DNA of 64,000 bases from Bacteroides sp. GTDB taxonomy: Bacteria > Bacteroidota > Bacteroidia > Bacteroidales > Bacteroidaceae. Numbering within the stretch: the first letter of the stretch is position 1; each line of letters begins with the position of its first letter. This document shows, in pieces, positions 55,239-64,000 of the stretch. The notes below the pieces were generated by a model. The model was not told where the DNA came from and made no database searches. It was given only the letters and a program-made list of their open reading frames with translations. The DNA is taken from positions 1-64,000 of the forward strand of contig JAMPDJ010000013.1 of assembly GCA_023665805.1 (NCBI GenBank). Reading direction: 5' to 3'. The position numbers and the translations under genes were made by a program.

Positions 55239-57644
55239 TTATTCATTTCTCAAAACACGCATAGGATTCAGCCGAATGACGTTCCACACCTGGCGGAATA
55301 CCGTTAACAGAGCAATGCACACCATCAATGCAAATGCCATGAAATATCCCCACCAAGGCAATACAATATGAAAAGCATGCGTCTTGAGCCATTCGTTCAT
55401 CAAAATCATTGAAATAGGAGTACCCAATACTGTTGCCAACAGCATAAGAAACATCAATTCCCATGTCAAGGCAAAAAACAGGCTTTTCTTATTGGCGCCC
55501 AATACCTTTCTTATACATATTTCTCTCACGCGAGTCATCGTGGAAAAAAGGGTCATAATCCACAAGCCTAAACATGCCACAAATATCGCAAGTAAGGATG
55601 CACAGGTAAAAATCCAACCAAAATTACGGTCTGCCCTATACTGCTTATCATTATAATCACTCAGTCTGAAATAAGAGAAAACCGCCGAAGGGAAATACGT
55701 CCTGTATATTTGCTGTATTTGAGAAAGCAGCTTGCCATCAATGTCTTTATTCACTTGAACAGAAATATATGGCGTAGCTATGAAAGATACACGTTCTTTC
55801 ATAAAGAAAATGATAGGCTTGTATGGCTCTGACAGCGATTGCTGATGAAAGTTTTCCACGACTCCTATTATCTCCAATGGTTCTTCCAGTACTTCCATAG
55901 CCAATTGTTTTCCCAAAGATTCTTCAGGAGAAGAGTAACCAAGTACTCGGATAGCCTCCTCGTTCACGACCACCCTATTCAATTCGTTGCCATAATTTTC
56001 AGAAAAAGTACGACCACATAGAACTTTCGGAGCATATAGTGCCAAATAATCAGTATCGACAGCAAACATTTGTATCAGTTTACTTTCAGAAACATCACTG
56101 CCATAGGGACGGTTGGTAAAATAATTAGCAACCTCCACACTCGGCACGGCTCCGGAAACAGATACGCGATTTATATAAGATTCCCTCTCCAGTCTTTTCT
56201 TAAAGCTATTCATCTTCACAGACATGTTTTCCGTCAACGCAGGATGTTTCAACACCAGCACATGGTCAAACATGACAGAAGAAGTTGCCTGTTGCATGTA
56301 ACGTATCTGCTTTATTACCACAAATGTTCCTGAAACCAAAATGAAAGAGGCCATGAATTGAATGACAATCAACAGCTGTCTCATTGTGTTACCTTTCCGG
56401 CTATGCAACAACTTTCCACGCATAATGTCGGAAGGTTTGATTCGAGTAAGCAGAATGGCCGGATATAAGCCGACAAAAAGGCTTCCGCATACAAATATCA
56501 TCAACACTTGGCCCCAACATTCCACAGACTCGAACACATCAAATGCAAAGTCCTGCCCAACCCAACGAGAAACGACAGGCAACAAGACCCCTATCCACCC
56601 AAAAGCAAAAACCAACGCCAGCAAATTGAATAATCCGGACTCCAATAATCCTTGTATGATAATTTGCAGACGAGACGCCCCGAATACTTTACGCAGGCCG
56701 AATTCCCTGCTACGTTCCAAATAACGGGCGATGGTGAGATTCAAAGCATTTACCCAGCCTATCAACAGCAAGGCAATAGCCATAACCGAAAGAATGCGAA
56801 TGGCCGTTTTACTTCCTTTTTCCTCTTTCTCGTAAGATTTACGGGGAGTCAAATGTATGTCTTTTAGCGGAATCAGTTCAATTCTCCAATCTTTATGCTT
56901 TAATGAGGCCGTCTTATACTTTTGCGAAATCCGATTAAAGGCCTTCTCGATGTCACGCGGACTTTTACCCGGTTCAAGACGCATATAAGTATACACACCA
57001 TGAATGTACCAGATGTCACGCCGTGCTTCCGGAATAGAAGAATATGACAATAAGAAGTCATAACGCAAATGAGAATTATACGGCATGTCCGCAATAACTC
57101 CCGTGACCTCAAAATGCTGTTCCGAGGAAGGGGTCCTAAAAGTCAGAATCTTACCAATCGGATCACTATTCATAAAATACCGCTGTGCCGCACTTTCTGT
57201 AACAACAGCAGTATTGGGGCGAAGCAATTGCCCTTCTTTATCCCCTTTAATTACCGGGAAATTGAATATGTCGAAAAAGGACGGCTCCGTATAGCAGTAA
57301 TGTTCCTCCATAAACTGACGATCGTCATAGGTCACTTCCTGCTCACGATCCTGTGCAGTTACTCTTACATACTGTTCTATGCCGGGAATCTCACGAGACA
57401 TCACAGGGGCATGGCCAAACGTTGTTGTTGCCCAGTTGTCCGTCAGCATATCCCCTTCATAAAGGCGACTTTCCACACGATAACTGCGATTACCGTCATG
57501 GAAAGAATCATAACTTAATTCAAACCTCACATAAAACAGAATCAACAATGCCACACCGATACATACGGAAAGGCCGAACACATTGATTGCAGAAAGAGAA
57601 CTTTTCGCACGATGACTTCTAATAATCTGAGACAAGTATTCCAT
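55239..57644 (-). CDS. MacB/FtsX-type ABC permease
   Basis: 801 aa. Two copies of an extracellular MacB_PCD-like domain plus FtsX membrane domains: helices near residue 20-40, then 280-420 in three, and 675-790 in three. The conserved DFGLRKV-like segments EFGLRKVFGA and EICIRKVLGA are the coupling-helix regions of the two halves. It works with the 54556 ATPase to extract lipids, peptides or drugs from the periplasm. Its start abuts the adaptor stop (57644), so translation is coupled. Confidence 0.9.
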   Translation of the reverse strand: MEYLSQIIRSHRAKSSLSAINVFGLSVCIGVALLILFYVRFELSYDSFHDGNRSYRVESRLYEGDMLTDNWATTTFGHAPVMSREIPGIEQYVRVTAQDREQEVTYDDRQFMEEHYCYTEPSFFDIFNFPVIKGDKEGQLLRPNTAVVTESAAQRYFMNSDPIGKILTFRTPSSEQHFEVTGVIADMPYNSHLRYDFLLSYSSIPEARRDIWYIHGVYTYMRLEPGKSPRDIEKAFNRISQKYKTASLKHKDWRIELIPLKDIHLTPRKSYEKEEKGSKTAIRILSVMAIALLLIGWVNALNLTIARYLERSREFGLRKVFGASRLQIIIQGLLESGLFNLLALVFAFGWIGVLLPVVSRWVGQDFAFDVFESVECWGQVLMIFVCGSLFVGLYPAILLTRIKPSDIMRGKLLHSRKGNTMRQLLIVIQFMASFILVSGTFVVIKQIRYMQQATSSVMFDHVLVLKHPALTENMSVKMNSFKKRLERESYINRVSVSGAVPSVEVANYFTNRPYGSDVSESKLIQMFAVDTDYLALYAPKVLCGRTFSENYGNELNRVVVNEEAIRVLGYSSPEESLGKQLAMEVLEEPLEIIGVVENFHQQSLSEPYKPIIFFMKERVSFIATPYISVQVNKDIDGKLLSQIQQIYRTYFPSAVFSYFRLSDYNDKQYRADRNFGWIFTCASLLAIFVACLGLWIMTLFSTMTRVREICIRKVLGANKKSLFFALTWELMFLMLLATVLGTPISMILMNEWLKTHAFHIVLPWWGYFMAFALMVCIALLTVFRQVWNVIRLNPMRVLRNE

Positions 57645-58915
57645 TATCGTAAATTTAAGCGTTCGTTTTTACCAAACAATTCATATCCGGATGTGATGAT
57701 TGTCTCTCCGGGTCTCAAGCCATCCAATACTTCGTAATACAAGGGATTCTGCCGTCCTAAACGCACCCTACGGCGATGAGCCTCTTTTCCATCCTCATCC
57801 ACTACATATACATATTCACCACCGCTGTATTGATAAATTCCACGTGGAATAATAATAGCATGTACCGGGTCACCAAGCTGCAAATCCAAATGATAGGTTT
57901 GTCCAGCACGGATGTTTACCGGTCTGTCGGAAATGAAATGAAAATCCGTACGGAACTGTCCGTCCTGTACTTCCGGATATACTTTTGTCATTTTCATTTC
58001 GTACCTCTTCCCATCACGTTCAAAATTAGCCGGAAGACCTGCATGAATACGTTCAACATAATGCTCATCAATCTTAGCTTCAACTTTCAATTCCGTGGTA
58101 ATAATCTGTCCTATGCGTTCACCTTGGGATATTGATTGCCCTATTTGGGCTTCCATATTTCCCAATTGTCCGTCAACGGGCGCCTTTATCTTTAGATTTT
58201 CCAAGCGTCCGCGTACCAGCAAAAGGCTCTTTTTTATGTTTTGAATATTTTCTGTAAGATTTTGGAGCTGATTATCGCGCAACTGAACATCCCGTCTGAT
58301 TCTTTCGTCCAAGACTTTCATCTGTTCAGATACCGAATTGTAATCTTCCCGGGCTCGCAGATAATCCTCACGTGACACCAAGCCCTTGTCGTACAAACGA
58401 GAATACTGTTCAAAACGACGTGTCTTTTGTATCAAATCATTATTTAATATGATACGTTCTTGTTTTAAGCGAAAATGCTCCTGCTCCATGCTCAGGCGAG
58501 TATTGCGCAGTTCGTTTTCTTGATAAGCCAAGTTTACCTCGCTTTGCAAAATGCCTATATCCAGCAAAGAATTGCTCATGCGGATAATAACATCTCCGGC
58601 CTTTACTTGCGCTCCCTCCTCTATCAGGCGTTCTTCGACACGCCCGCTCTCTATGGCATCAAGATAAATTACATGGTCAGGAACAACTTGCCCTATCACT
58701 CTAATATAGTCATTGAATTCTCCTTTCACAACAGTAGAAAGGGTTATGCTGTTTTCGCTTACGTTCATAGACGAGGAAGTATCACGAAATATAAGCCACA
58801 GCAGAAATACAAGAATGACAATCAAACAAATCACGGTGGAAATGAGTTTCTTAGAGAATCGGATTTTGCGTTCAATCTTAGCATCCATGCCGCTATAATC
58901 AATCCTGTTTATCAT
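57644..58915 (-). CDS. HlyD-like periplasmic adaptor of the efflux operon
   Basis: 423 aa. An N-terminal membrane anchor (about 20-42), a lipoyl half-motif (GEFNDYIRVIGQV, GAQVKAGDVIIRMS), a long coiled coil (about 115-230), the second lipoyl half (IKAPVDGQLGNM), and a beta barrel ending in QYSGGEYVYVVD. It is the first gene of the adaptor-permease-ATPase operon. No TolC gene lies in the operon, so it must borrow one. A 10x TGCT repeat sits about 290 bp upstream. Confidence 0.9.
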   Translation of the reverse strand: MINRIDYSGMDAKIERKIRFSKKLISTVICLIVILVFLLWLIFRDTSSSMNVSENSITLSTVVKGEFNDYIRVIGQVVPDHVIYLDAIESGRVEERLIEEGAQVKAGDVIIRMSNSLLDIGILQSEVNLAYQENELRNTRLSMEQEHFRLKQERIILNNDLIQKTRRFEQYSRLYDKGLVSREDYLRAREDYNSVSEQMKVLDERIRRDVQLRDNQLQNLTENIQNIKKSLLLVRGRLENLKIKAPVDGQLGNMEAQIGQSISQGERIGQIITTELKVEAKIDEHYVERIHAGLPANFERDGKRYEMKMTKVYPEVQDGQFRTDFHFISDRPVNIRAGQTYHLDLQLGDPVHAIIIPRGIYQYSGGEYVYVVDEDGKEAHRRRVRLGRQNPLYYEVLDGLRPGETIITSGYELFGKNERLNLR

Positions 58916-59096
58916 TTTCTTTTAATTTTACGCTCCGTTACTACTGCAAAATTGAGTTTTTATCATGTGAACACTATACACGCTTTTTATCGCCACATTG
59001 CAAATCAGCACAATTAGAAAATCTCCGACAAGCAGTCTGGACCAAAGAAACAAATACCAATTATTCGGGCGACGGGTGTAAAGTGTCACATACAAG

Positions 59097-59146
59097 AATC
59101 CTCCCTGTGTTCCACAAGCAAATGTTTGTGGAACACAGGGAGGATT
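59097..59146. terminator. Strong hairpin with 21-bp arms
   Basis: Perfect arms AATCCTCCCTGTGTTCCACAA (59097-59117, shown as its first 20 bases plus A) and their complement (59126-59146) around an 8-base loop. No T-run follows, and no gene ends directly before it, so its role is unclear. Confidence 0.6.
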
Positions 59147-59201
59147 GGCTAAGTATGCCTGGGCTACACGCCCACGCATAACCAATTATATTATATAGGC
59201 A

Positions 59202-59242
<41 letters not shown>

Positions 59243-59447
59243 AACAAAATAATCCGAACCGCCAAGGATATTGGCAGTTATTCTAATGGCATTTTGGCTA
59301 TTTGTCATCATAAAAGCATGCGTGTCTCATCAAAACATTTGCAAATATAATAAAATTATCAACACCAAACAAAGAATGCACACATATTCATACGACGCAA
59401 GAGGCCACTCAATAAAATAAAAGACGCTCGATGAATGCAAAAAAAGA

Positions 59448-61808
59448 TCATTCCGTCACCAATGGAGAGGGTGCCTTGATCACCAGCTTGCCATCCTTCA
59501 CCAATACGCCTTTGGCATCGGGAGAGGCTGGACGGCCGCTCAGGTCGTATGTCCCCGACGAGGAAGGAACTGCGTCAGAGGCAACTCCACCGACAAAGGT
59601 ATCCACGTCCGTGTCACGGTGCAAGGTCATCGAGAACAAGGAGCTGAAACAGCCCAACGAGGAATTGTTCACCAGCTGGAGCCTGATGTAAAAAGGATTG
59701 GAGGGAACGAGGACAGCATCACCGTTAGCAAATTCCCACTTCGTAACACCACCTGCGGTCTTGTTGATATTCCCGGACTTCGTGTCGTAATCGGTCCAGA
59801 AACTACCATCGGTGCTCGTCTGCATGGTGAATGTGAATTCCCTGTCCGTGCCGTTGCCTTGATAGTTGCCGGAAGCGTTCGTCGCCGCAATGCCCGCCGT
59901 GAACTGCCCTATGGCATAGTCGGCAGACAGTCCGTCAATGCGAAAGGTGATGTTACGCTTCGTGCCTGTGGCATTGGTGCCGGGACTGAGGTCGGTACGG
60001 CCGCTAACGGCCGTACCTGTCCAGTTGCTGGTGGCTTGTGCAGGATATATGCTCACCACTGAGGCATTCACTCCTGCGGGAACTTCGCCCTTCTCGTTCA
60101 CCAGGTTCACCACGGGCGAGCCGGTTGCCGGACGGCTGAAGGTCATGGTGACGTACTCGCCTGTCATCCTCTTTTCGGGCAAGGTGACCTTGAACAGAGG
60201 GCTGTCCTTGTGCTCGCGATGGATTATCTCCACCATTCGTGCCACCACGTCGGGATGCTGCGCCGCCACATCGTGGTCCTCGTGTATGTCGTTGGCAAGG
60301 TCATAGAGCAGCACATTTCCCCTGTTGACCACCAGTTTCCAGTCGCCCATGCGCACTGCCATCATATTGGTCTCGTGGAACTCCCAGTACAGGAACTCGT
60401 GTCTCTTCTGCTCGGAATCATTGCCCGTAAGGGTGTTGTAGAACGATATGCCATCGTGGCAGTTGTCCTCGGTACTGGCCTCCAGACTGTAAGCAGTACC
60501 GTCCATACCGGCATAGTCCAGGAATGTAGGCATCAGGTCATAGAATGCGAACATATGGTCGTTCACCGTACCTGCAGGAACACCCGGCCCCTTGGCTATG
60601 AACGGAATGCGTATGCCGCCCTCGTAGGTGGAACGTTTGAGGCCCTTCAGCAGTCCGTCACGATTGAACCATGAGGGATCGGCCCCGCCTTCCTCGTGAG
60701 GACCGTTGTCCGAGGTGAAGATTACAAGTGTATTTTCATCAAATCCCTTTTCCTTCAGTTTGTCCATTATCTCGCCAACCTGAGCATCCAGACGGCTCAC
60801 CATGGCAGCAAACTGCGCATGCTTGCCATAGTTCCGGTAATACCAAGAACCGAAGTTGCCCCCGAACGTTCCATCCTGTCCTTCGAACTTATCGGTATAT
60901 TTCTGCACCAGGCTGTCATTCGGTTGCCATAGTTCGGCATGAGGAAGCGTGTACGTGAAGATGCCCATGAACGGCTGTTCGCCTGTCTGGCGGTCTATCC
61001 AGTCAAGCGCATACCGGTGTATCAGGTCGCTGGAGTACTGCTCGCGGTTCTCGTAATCCTTATTGCCCGAGGACACGCCCATGTGCTGGATGTTCTGCTT
61101 CAGCGTATCCACGACGATGTGCTTGTCTCCATACTTCTCCGGGTCGTAGCGGTTCAAGAAATTGGGATAATACGTATGGGCCTGGAACTGGCATATGGGA
61201 CCATAGTAGCAGTCCACTCCGCGAAGATTGGGCAACGACGCGCTGCTGCTCTGTCCGCTCTTGGATGTATCGGTATTGCCGTCGGCATCGCGCATGTACA
61301 CATCGGGATACTGCATATTGTAGTAGCCGCCTGCCCATTTGCCGAACATGCCCGTGACATATCCTGCCTCCTTCATCACCTCGGGTATAATCTTGTGAGT
61401 ATTGAGATACGGTTCCTGGCCTATGATGCCGTAGTCCGCATTGCTGCCAAAGGCATTCTGCCGCAACGCACTGGTCCAGTATTCACGATTGCCACGCACA
61501 TGCGTATGACCCGTATGCTGGCCGGTCATGAACGAAGCCCGCGAGGGCGCGCTGACAGGACTGCCGGCATACGCCTGGGTGAAGCGCATGCCCTCACGCG
61601 CCATGCGGTCCAGATTGGGCGTCTCTATCAGTTGCTGTCCATAGCAACCGAGATCGCCATATCCCATGTCGTCGCACATTATATATATGATATTGGGACG
61701 GCGTGTCTGTTCCTTCTCTCCGTCCGCGGCATGTCGTGGCGCAGAGGCACCGGCGGCAACAGGCATCAGCCCCAATGCGGCCATGAGGATTTCTCTAACT
61801 TTAGTCAT
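59448..61808 (-). CDS. Exported Ser-type sulfatase
   Basis: 786 aa; signal peptide about 1-20. The formylglycine site is Ser-type (S86 in VSAPSRASFMTG), so activation needs an anaerobic maturase of the anSME type. Metal ligands are at CDDMGYGD near the start and in TSDNGPHEEGG. The catalytic part ends near residue 520; the rest is beta-rich and carries a tail (YDLSGRPASP, GVLVKDGKL) like Bacteroidetes C-terminal Ig modules. It removes sulfate from glycans such as host mucin or heparin-type chains; the specific substrate is unclear. A 93-bp repeat lies upstream. Confidence 0.92.
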   Translation of the reverse strand: MTKVREILMAALGLMPVAAGASAPRHAADGEKEQTRRPNIIYIMCDDMGYGDLGCYGQQLIETPNLDRMAREGMRFTQAYAGSPVSAPSRASFMTGQHTGHTHVRGNREYWTSALRQNAFGSNADYGIIGQEPYLNTHKIIPEVMKEAGYVTGMFGKWAGGYYNMQYPDVYMRDADGNTDTSKSGQSSSASLPNLRGVDCYYGPICQFQAHTYYPNFLNRYDPEKYGDKHIVVDTLKQNIQHMGVSSGNKDYENREQYSSDLIHRYALDWIDRQTGEQPFMGIFTYTLPHAELWQPNDSLVQKYTDKFEGQDGTFGGNFGSWYYRNYGKHAQFAAMVSRLDAQVGEIMDKLKEKGFDENTLVIFTSDNGPHEEGGADPSWFNRDGLLKGLKRSTYEGGIRIPFIAKGPGVPAGTVNDHMFAFYDLMPTFLDYAGMDGTAYSLEASTEDNCHDGISFYNTLTGNDSEQKRHEFLYWEFHETNMMAVRMGDWKLVVNRGNVLLYDLANDIHEDHDVAAQHPDVVARMVEIIHREHKDSPLFKVTLPEKRMTGEYVTMTFSRPATGSPVVNLVNEKGEVPAGVNASVVSIYPAQATSNWTGTAVSGRTDLSPGTNATGTKRNITFRIDGLSADYAIGQFTAGIAATNASGNYQGNGTDREFTFTMQTSTDGSFWTDYDTKSGNINKTAGGVTKWEFANGDAVLVPSNPFYIRLQLVNNSSLGCFSSLFSMTLHRDTDVDTFVGGVASDAVPSSSGTYDLSGRPASPDAKGVLVKDGKLVIKAPSPLVTE

Positions 61809-61821
61809 AGGTCATATTTCA

Positions 61822-61914
61822 ATTATAAGTAAGTAGCGAGAATTAGTTTATATTGTTATTTGAGGTTATCGGGTTGAGTGTCCATCTTACGAAGATGGAG
61901 TCATGGGAGTCCAT
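61822..61914. repeat. ~93-bp intergenic repeat, copy 2
   Basis: The complement is about 85% identical to 41972-42063. Here the inner hairpin TCCATCTT/AAGATGGA is perfect. It lies just upstream of the sulfatase start, as copy 1 lies upstream of family A7. The rest of the 61809-62118 gap shows nothing else. Confidence 0.75.
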
Positions 61915-62118
61915 AATGACTGATGAGCAAGAACGAGAATCAGATTGAGAATCTTGAAGAATGGCATAAACCAATTCTCGATGCTTATTTATGGTATTTA
62001 ACGTCACAAAAGTATCAATATTTACTCTAATCAGCAAGCAATAGCCATAAAACATATCACATGCACGACAAGAAACAATTCCCCGACACAACACGGCTGG
62101 AAACACGACAACAGGCCA

Positions 62119-63861
62119 TCATCGACGTATGAACCCCTTGAGCACCGAGGCTATCTGCCCGTATCCCTTCTCGTTAGGGTGCAATCCGTCTGTAAACAGT
62201 TCGGCACGTATGTGCCCCTCACTGTCTGTCAGCACCTGCGTGGCATCGGTCCATGAAAGCGAGGCATCAGCCTCCACCCACTGACGCAACATCCCGTTGA
62301 TACCGGCGATACGCGCCTCCATGCCCTTGCGGGGAAGTATGGCACAGACATTTATGGCAGCCTCGGGCTGACGGAGCCTTGCGGCCGCCACCACCTGACG
62401 GATGCCACGTACTATGCGCTCGTCGCTGTCGGTATCCAGGTTGTTGGTTCCTATGAGAATGCTGATTTTGCCGGCCTTGAAACCGTCCAGTTCGCCATGT
62501 TCTATACGCCACAGGAGATTCTCTATACGGTCCCAGCCGAAGCCCATGTTCACCACCTTGCGGCCGCGGAACAGTTTGTCCCACGCCTGCTGTCCGGCGC
62601 GACGCCTGTCATAAGGTTCTCCGCCCCAATAGTGTGTGATGGAATTGCCCATCATGACGATTTCGGGCTGCTGCGCGCGCACATAATCGAGAACCGCCTC
62701 ATGCCGCACATTCCACTCGTAGTTGTCAGGCTCGCGACGCTGGCGGCAAGGCACATAGGCCTGAAGGCTGTCGTCCGCGCATGACAGGATGGAACGTATC
62801 TTGCGCACATAGGCATCCGCATACTGCCGCATGCCCAAGTCCGTGGGATGCACACCGTCGACCTGCGAATCCATGCCAAGGCCTATCTCCCCGGTGGTCA
62901 TATAGTACAGACCGGGGAAATCCCGGCGCAGACGTTCGTAGGCGGCGCGCAACTCCTTGCCCGTGGGCTCGTATCTTTGCCTCTCGGCATCGGAGGCTCC
63001 CCTGCCCATGTATCCGTCATGTTCGACCAGCAAGATAGGAGCCGAGGACGCACTGCGCAGGATTTCCACACCCTTGGTGATGCGTTCCTGTATCAATGGC
63101 ACACGTTCCTCCGTCATGTTGGGCATGCAGTCTATCACGAAGAGACGGGCATCCACCTCGGAAAGCATCCGGAAGACACCCTCGTCCAACTGGCCGTTGC
63201 CCGAGAAGCCGAGGTTCACCACAGGAGCATCCAGCTCGCGCTGCACTATGTTGGTCCATGCCATTCCCGGACGCGAGGCACATCCGCCTTGTGCCACGGA
63301 AGTGCCGTAGACCACTACAGGACGCTCCGCGGATGGCGGTATGAAGCCGAATTCCGATGTCTCCGGAACCCCTATCTGCAAATCCTTGACACCGTTATAC
63401 AGTGGCAGATAGAGACAAAACTCGTTGCCACGCGCATGGCAGTTGCGATACGTGATGCCAGAATACACATAGCTTGCACCGTCGGCGAAAGCATACCGGG
63501 CCTTGCACCACGTGCGTCTGCCATGACAGTCAAGCATGTACAGGTCCACGCCACTGACTCCGGTGGCTGGCATGTGTGGCATGGACAGGCTTCCCGTAAG
63601 CTTGTATTTCACCTCGATGGTGGGGGCATTGGTATAGAAACGTACATACATCCCTGCCGTCTCGCATGCCAGGTTCCACACCGGCGTACGCACCAGCTCC
63701 CGGGCACGCCGTGGCAGACGATGATATTCCGTACCCGTCTCCTTGTTCCACGCCCGTCCCTCGATATAAGGGAGAGTATCGTTCATAGGGCTATGCCACC
63801 GTGTCTGGGCATCGGCACCGACAATACTGCACAGCATGAGGACTGATAACAATAGTCGCAT
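62119..63861 (-). CDS. Exported protein with two SGNH/GDSL hydrolase domains
   Basis: 580 aa; signal peptide ending ADAQ. After a beta-rich N-terminal domain (about 25-185), the first SGNH hydrolase spans about 185-365: Ser in YGTSVAQGG, Asp-His in DGVHPTD. The second spans about 395-580: Ser in MGNSITHYW, Gly in IGTNN, Asp-His in DGLHPNEKG. Both look catalytically complete. Such proteins deacylate (deacetylate) carbohydrates or esters outside the cytoplasm. It is upstream of the sulfatase in the same direction, 310 bp apart, and may serve the same glycan. Confidence 0.9.
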   Translation of the reverse strand: MRLLLSVLMLCSIVGADAQTRWHSPMNDTLPYIEGRAWNKETGTEYHRLPRRARELVRTPVWNLACETAGMYVRFYTNAPTIEVKYKLTGSLSMPHMPATGVSGVDLYMLDCHGRRTWCKARYAFADGASYVYSGITYRNCHARGNEFCLYLPLYNGVKDLQIGVPETSEFGFIPPSAERPVVVYGTSVAQGGCASRPGMAWTNIVQRELDAPVVNLGFSGNGQLDEGVFRMLSEVDARLFVIDCMPNMTEERVPLIQERITKGVEILRSASSAPILLVEHDGYMGRGASDAERQRYEPTGKELRAAYERLRRDFPGLYYMTTGEIGLGMDSQVDGVHPTDLGMRQYADAYVRKIRSILSCADDSLQAYVPCRQRREPDNYEWNVRHEAVLDYVRAQQPEIVMMGNSITHYWGGEPYDRRRAGQQAWDKLFRGRKVVNMGFGWDRIENLLWRIEHGELDGFKAGKISILIGTNNLDTDSDERIVRGIRQVVAAARLRQPEAAINVCAILPRKGMEARIAGINGMLRQWVEADASLSWTDATQVLTDSEGHIRAELFTDGLHPNEKGYGQIASVLKGFIRR

Positions 63862-63884
63862 TGTAAAAGATATATTTTAACAGG

Positions 63885-64000
63885 TTAATACTCCTCCTCG
63901 TTTGCCATGCGCCATGCATTCAGGAACGAGGCCTTGGTGATTTCCACCACCTTGTCCCAGTTGATGCGTTCGGCATGGTCGCCAGGCTGATGGTAATCGG
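63885..64000 (-). CDS. M28 family peptidase, 3' end only
   Basis: The last 38 codons of a gene that continues past the window: DYHQPGDHAERINWDKVVE, then the tail FLNAWRMANEEEY. The DYHQP.D..E.INWDKVV ending is typical of exported Bacteroidetes M28 (zinc aminopeptidase-like) enzymes, where the His of DYHQP is a zinc ligand. It is 24 bp upstream of the SGNH gene, so cotranscription is likely. Confidence 0.75.
   Translation of the reverse strand, partial: DYHQPGDHAERINWDKVVEITKASFLNAWRMANEEEY

Noticed and set aside
58928..59185. 85-codon frame upstream of the efflux operon
   Set aside because: It reads straight through a perfect 42-bp hairpin stem, has no similarity to any family I know and an atypical composition.

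Overview
The window is a chromosomal segment from a member of the Bacteroidales, probably a gut species related to Bacteroides, Phocaeicola or Paraprevotella. The evidence is the gene content (DUF3822 beside rsmD; parA-parB-DUF5683-lytic transglycosylase-relA/spoT in one run; a GH2 enzyme, a sulfatase and SGNH hydrolases), exported proteins whose signal peptides end before Gln, and repeated TAnnTTTG boxes, the -7 element of the Bacteroidetes sigma factor. The species cannot be fixed from this sequence alone.

Layout. 0-6.4 kb: a GH2 glycosidase, a lipoprotein, and an rsmD/DUF3822/membrane-anchored-protein operon. 6.4-21.4 kb: housekeeping genes, namely a RecD-like helicase, a HAD phosphatase fused to a hotdog thioesterase, alaS divergent from a MerR regulator, an EreA/ChaN-like exported protein, a transglutaminase-like protein, relA/spoT, mltD-like, DUF5683, parB and parA. 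43.4-51.9 kb: surE, a DUF389 protein, lpxB (with an apparent internal deletion), an AraC regulator, a lipoprotein, frr, rsgA and trxB. 52-64 kb: an outer-membrane protein gene broken by an in-frame amber codon, a lipoprotein, an ABC-type efflux operon (LolD-like ATPase, MacB/FtsX-like permease, HlyD-like adaptor), a Ser-type sulfatase, a double-domain SGNH hydrolase, and the 3' end of an M28 peptidase gene.

The most interesting part is the accessory locus at 21.9-43.3 kb. An AraC-type regulator is divergent from a type I secretion operon: a TolC-like channel, an HlyD-like adaptor, and an ABC transporter with an N-terminal C39 double-glycine peptidase. Three genes downstream share one nearly identical 30-residue double-glycine leader. 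The first cargo (213 aa) carries residues arranged like a JAMM/MPN metalloprotease site (E98, H136-x-H138, S158-x-x-D161). The other two (77 and 114 aa) are shortened versions that stop before those residues. Each cargo gene is followed directly by a member of a seven-copy family (family A, about 325 aa, Sec signal peptide, very conserved C-terminus). Two copies of a second exported family (family B), a small exported protein, and a two-domain glycosyltransferase are interspersed. My reading is a secreted effector system with an expanded array of exported partner, probably immunity, proteins that is actively recombining.

The window also holds several non-coding repeat families: a ~196-bp MITE-like element with 18-bp terminal inverted repeats and 5-bp target duplications (three full copies, one cut by the window edge, one decayed); three intergenic clusters each holding three ATTCrCGAAT palindromes exactly 22 bp apart; a 293-bp element with 21-bp terminal inverted repeats that contains a 23-bp tandem repeat; a TGCT x10 microsatellite; and a ~93-bp intergenic repeat shared by two distant genes. 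No tRNA, rRNA or CRISPR array was seen.
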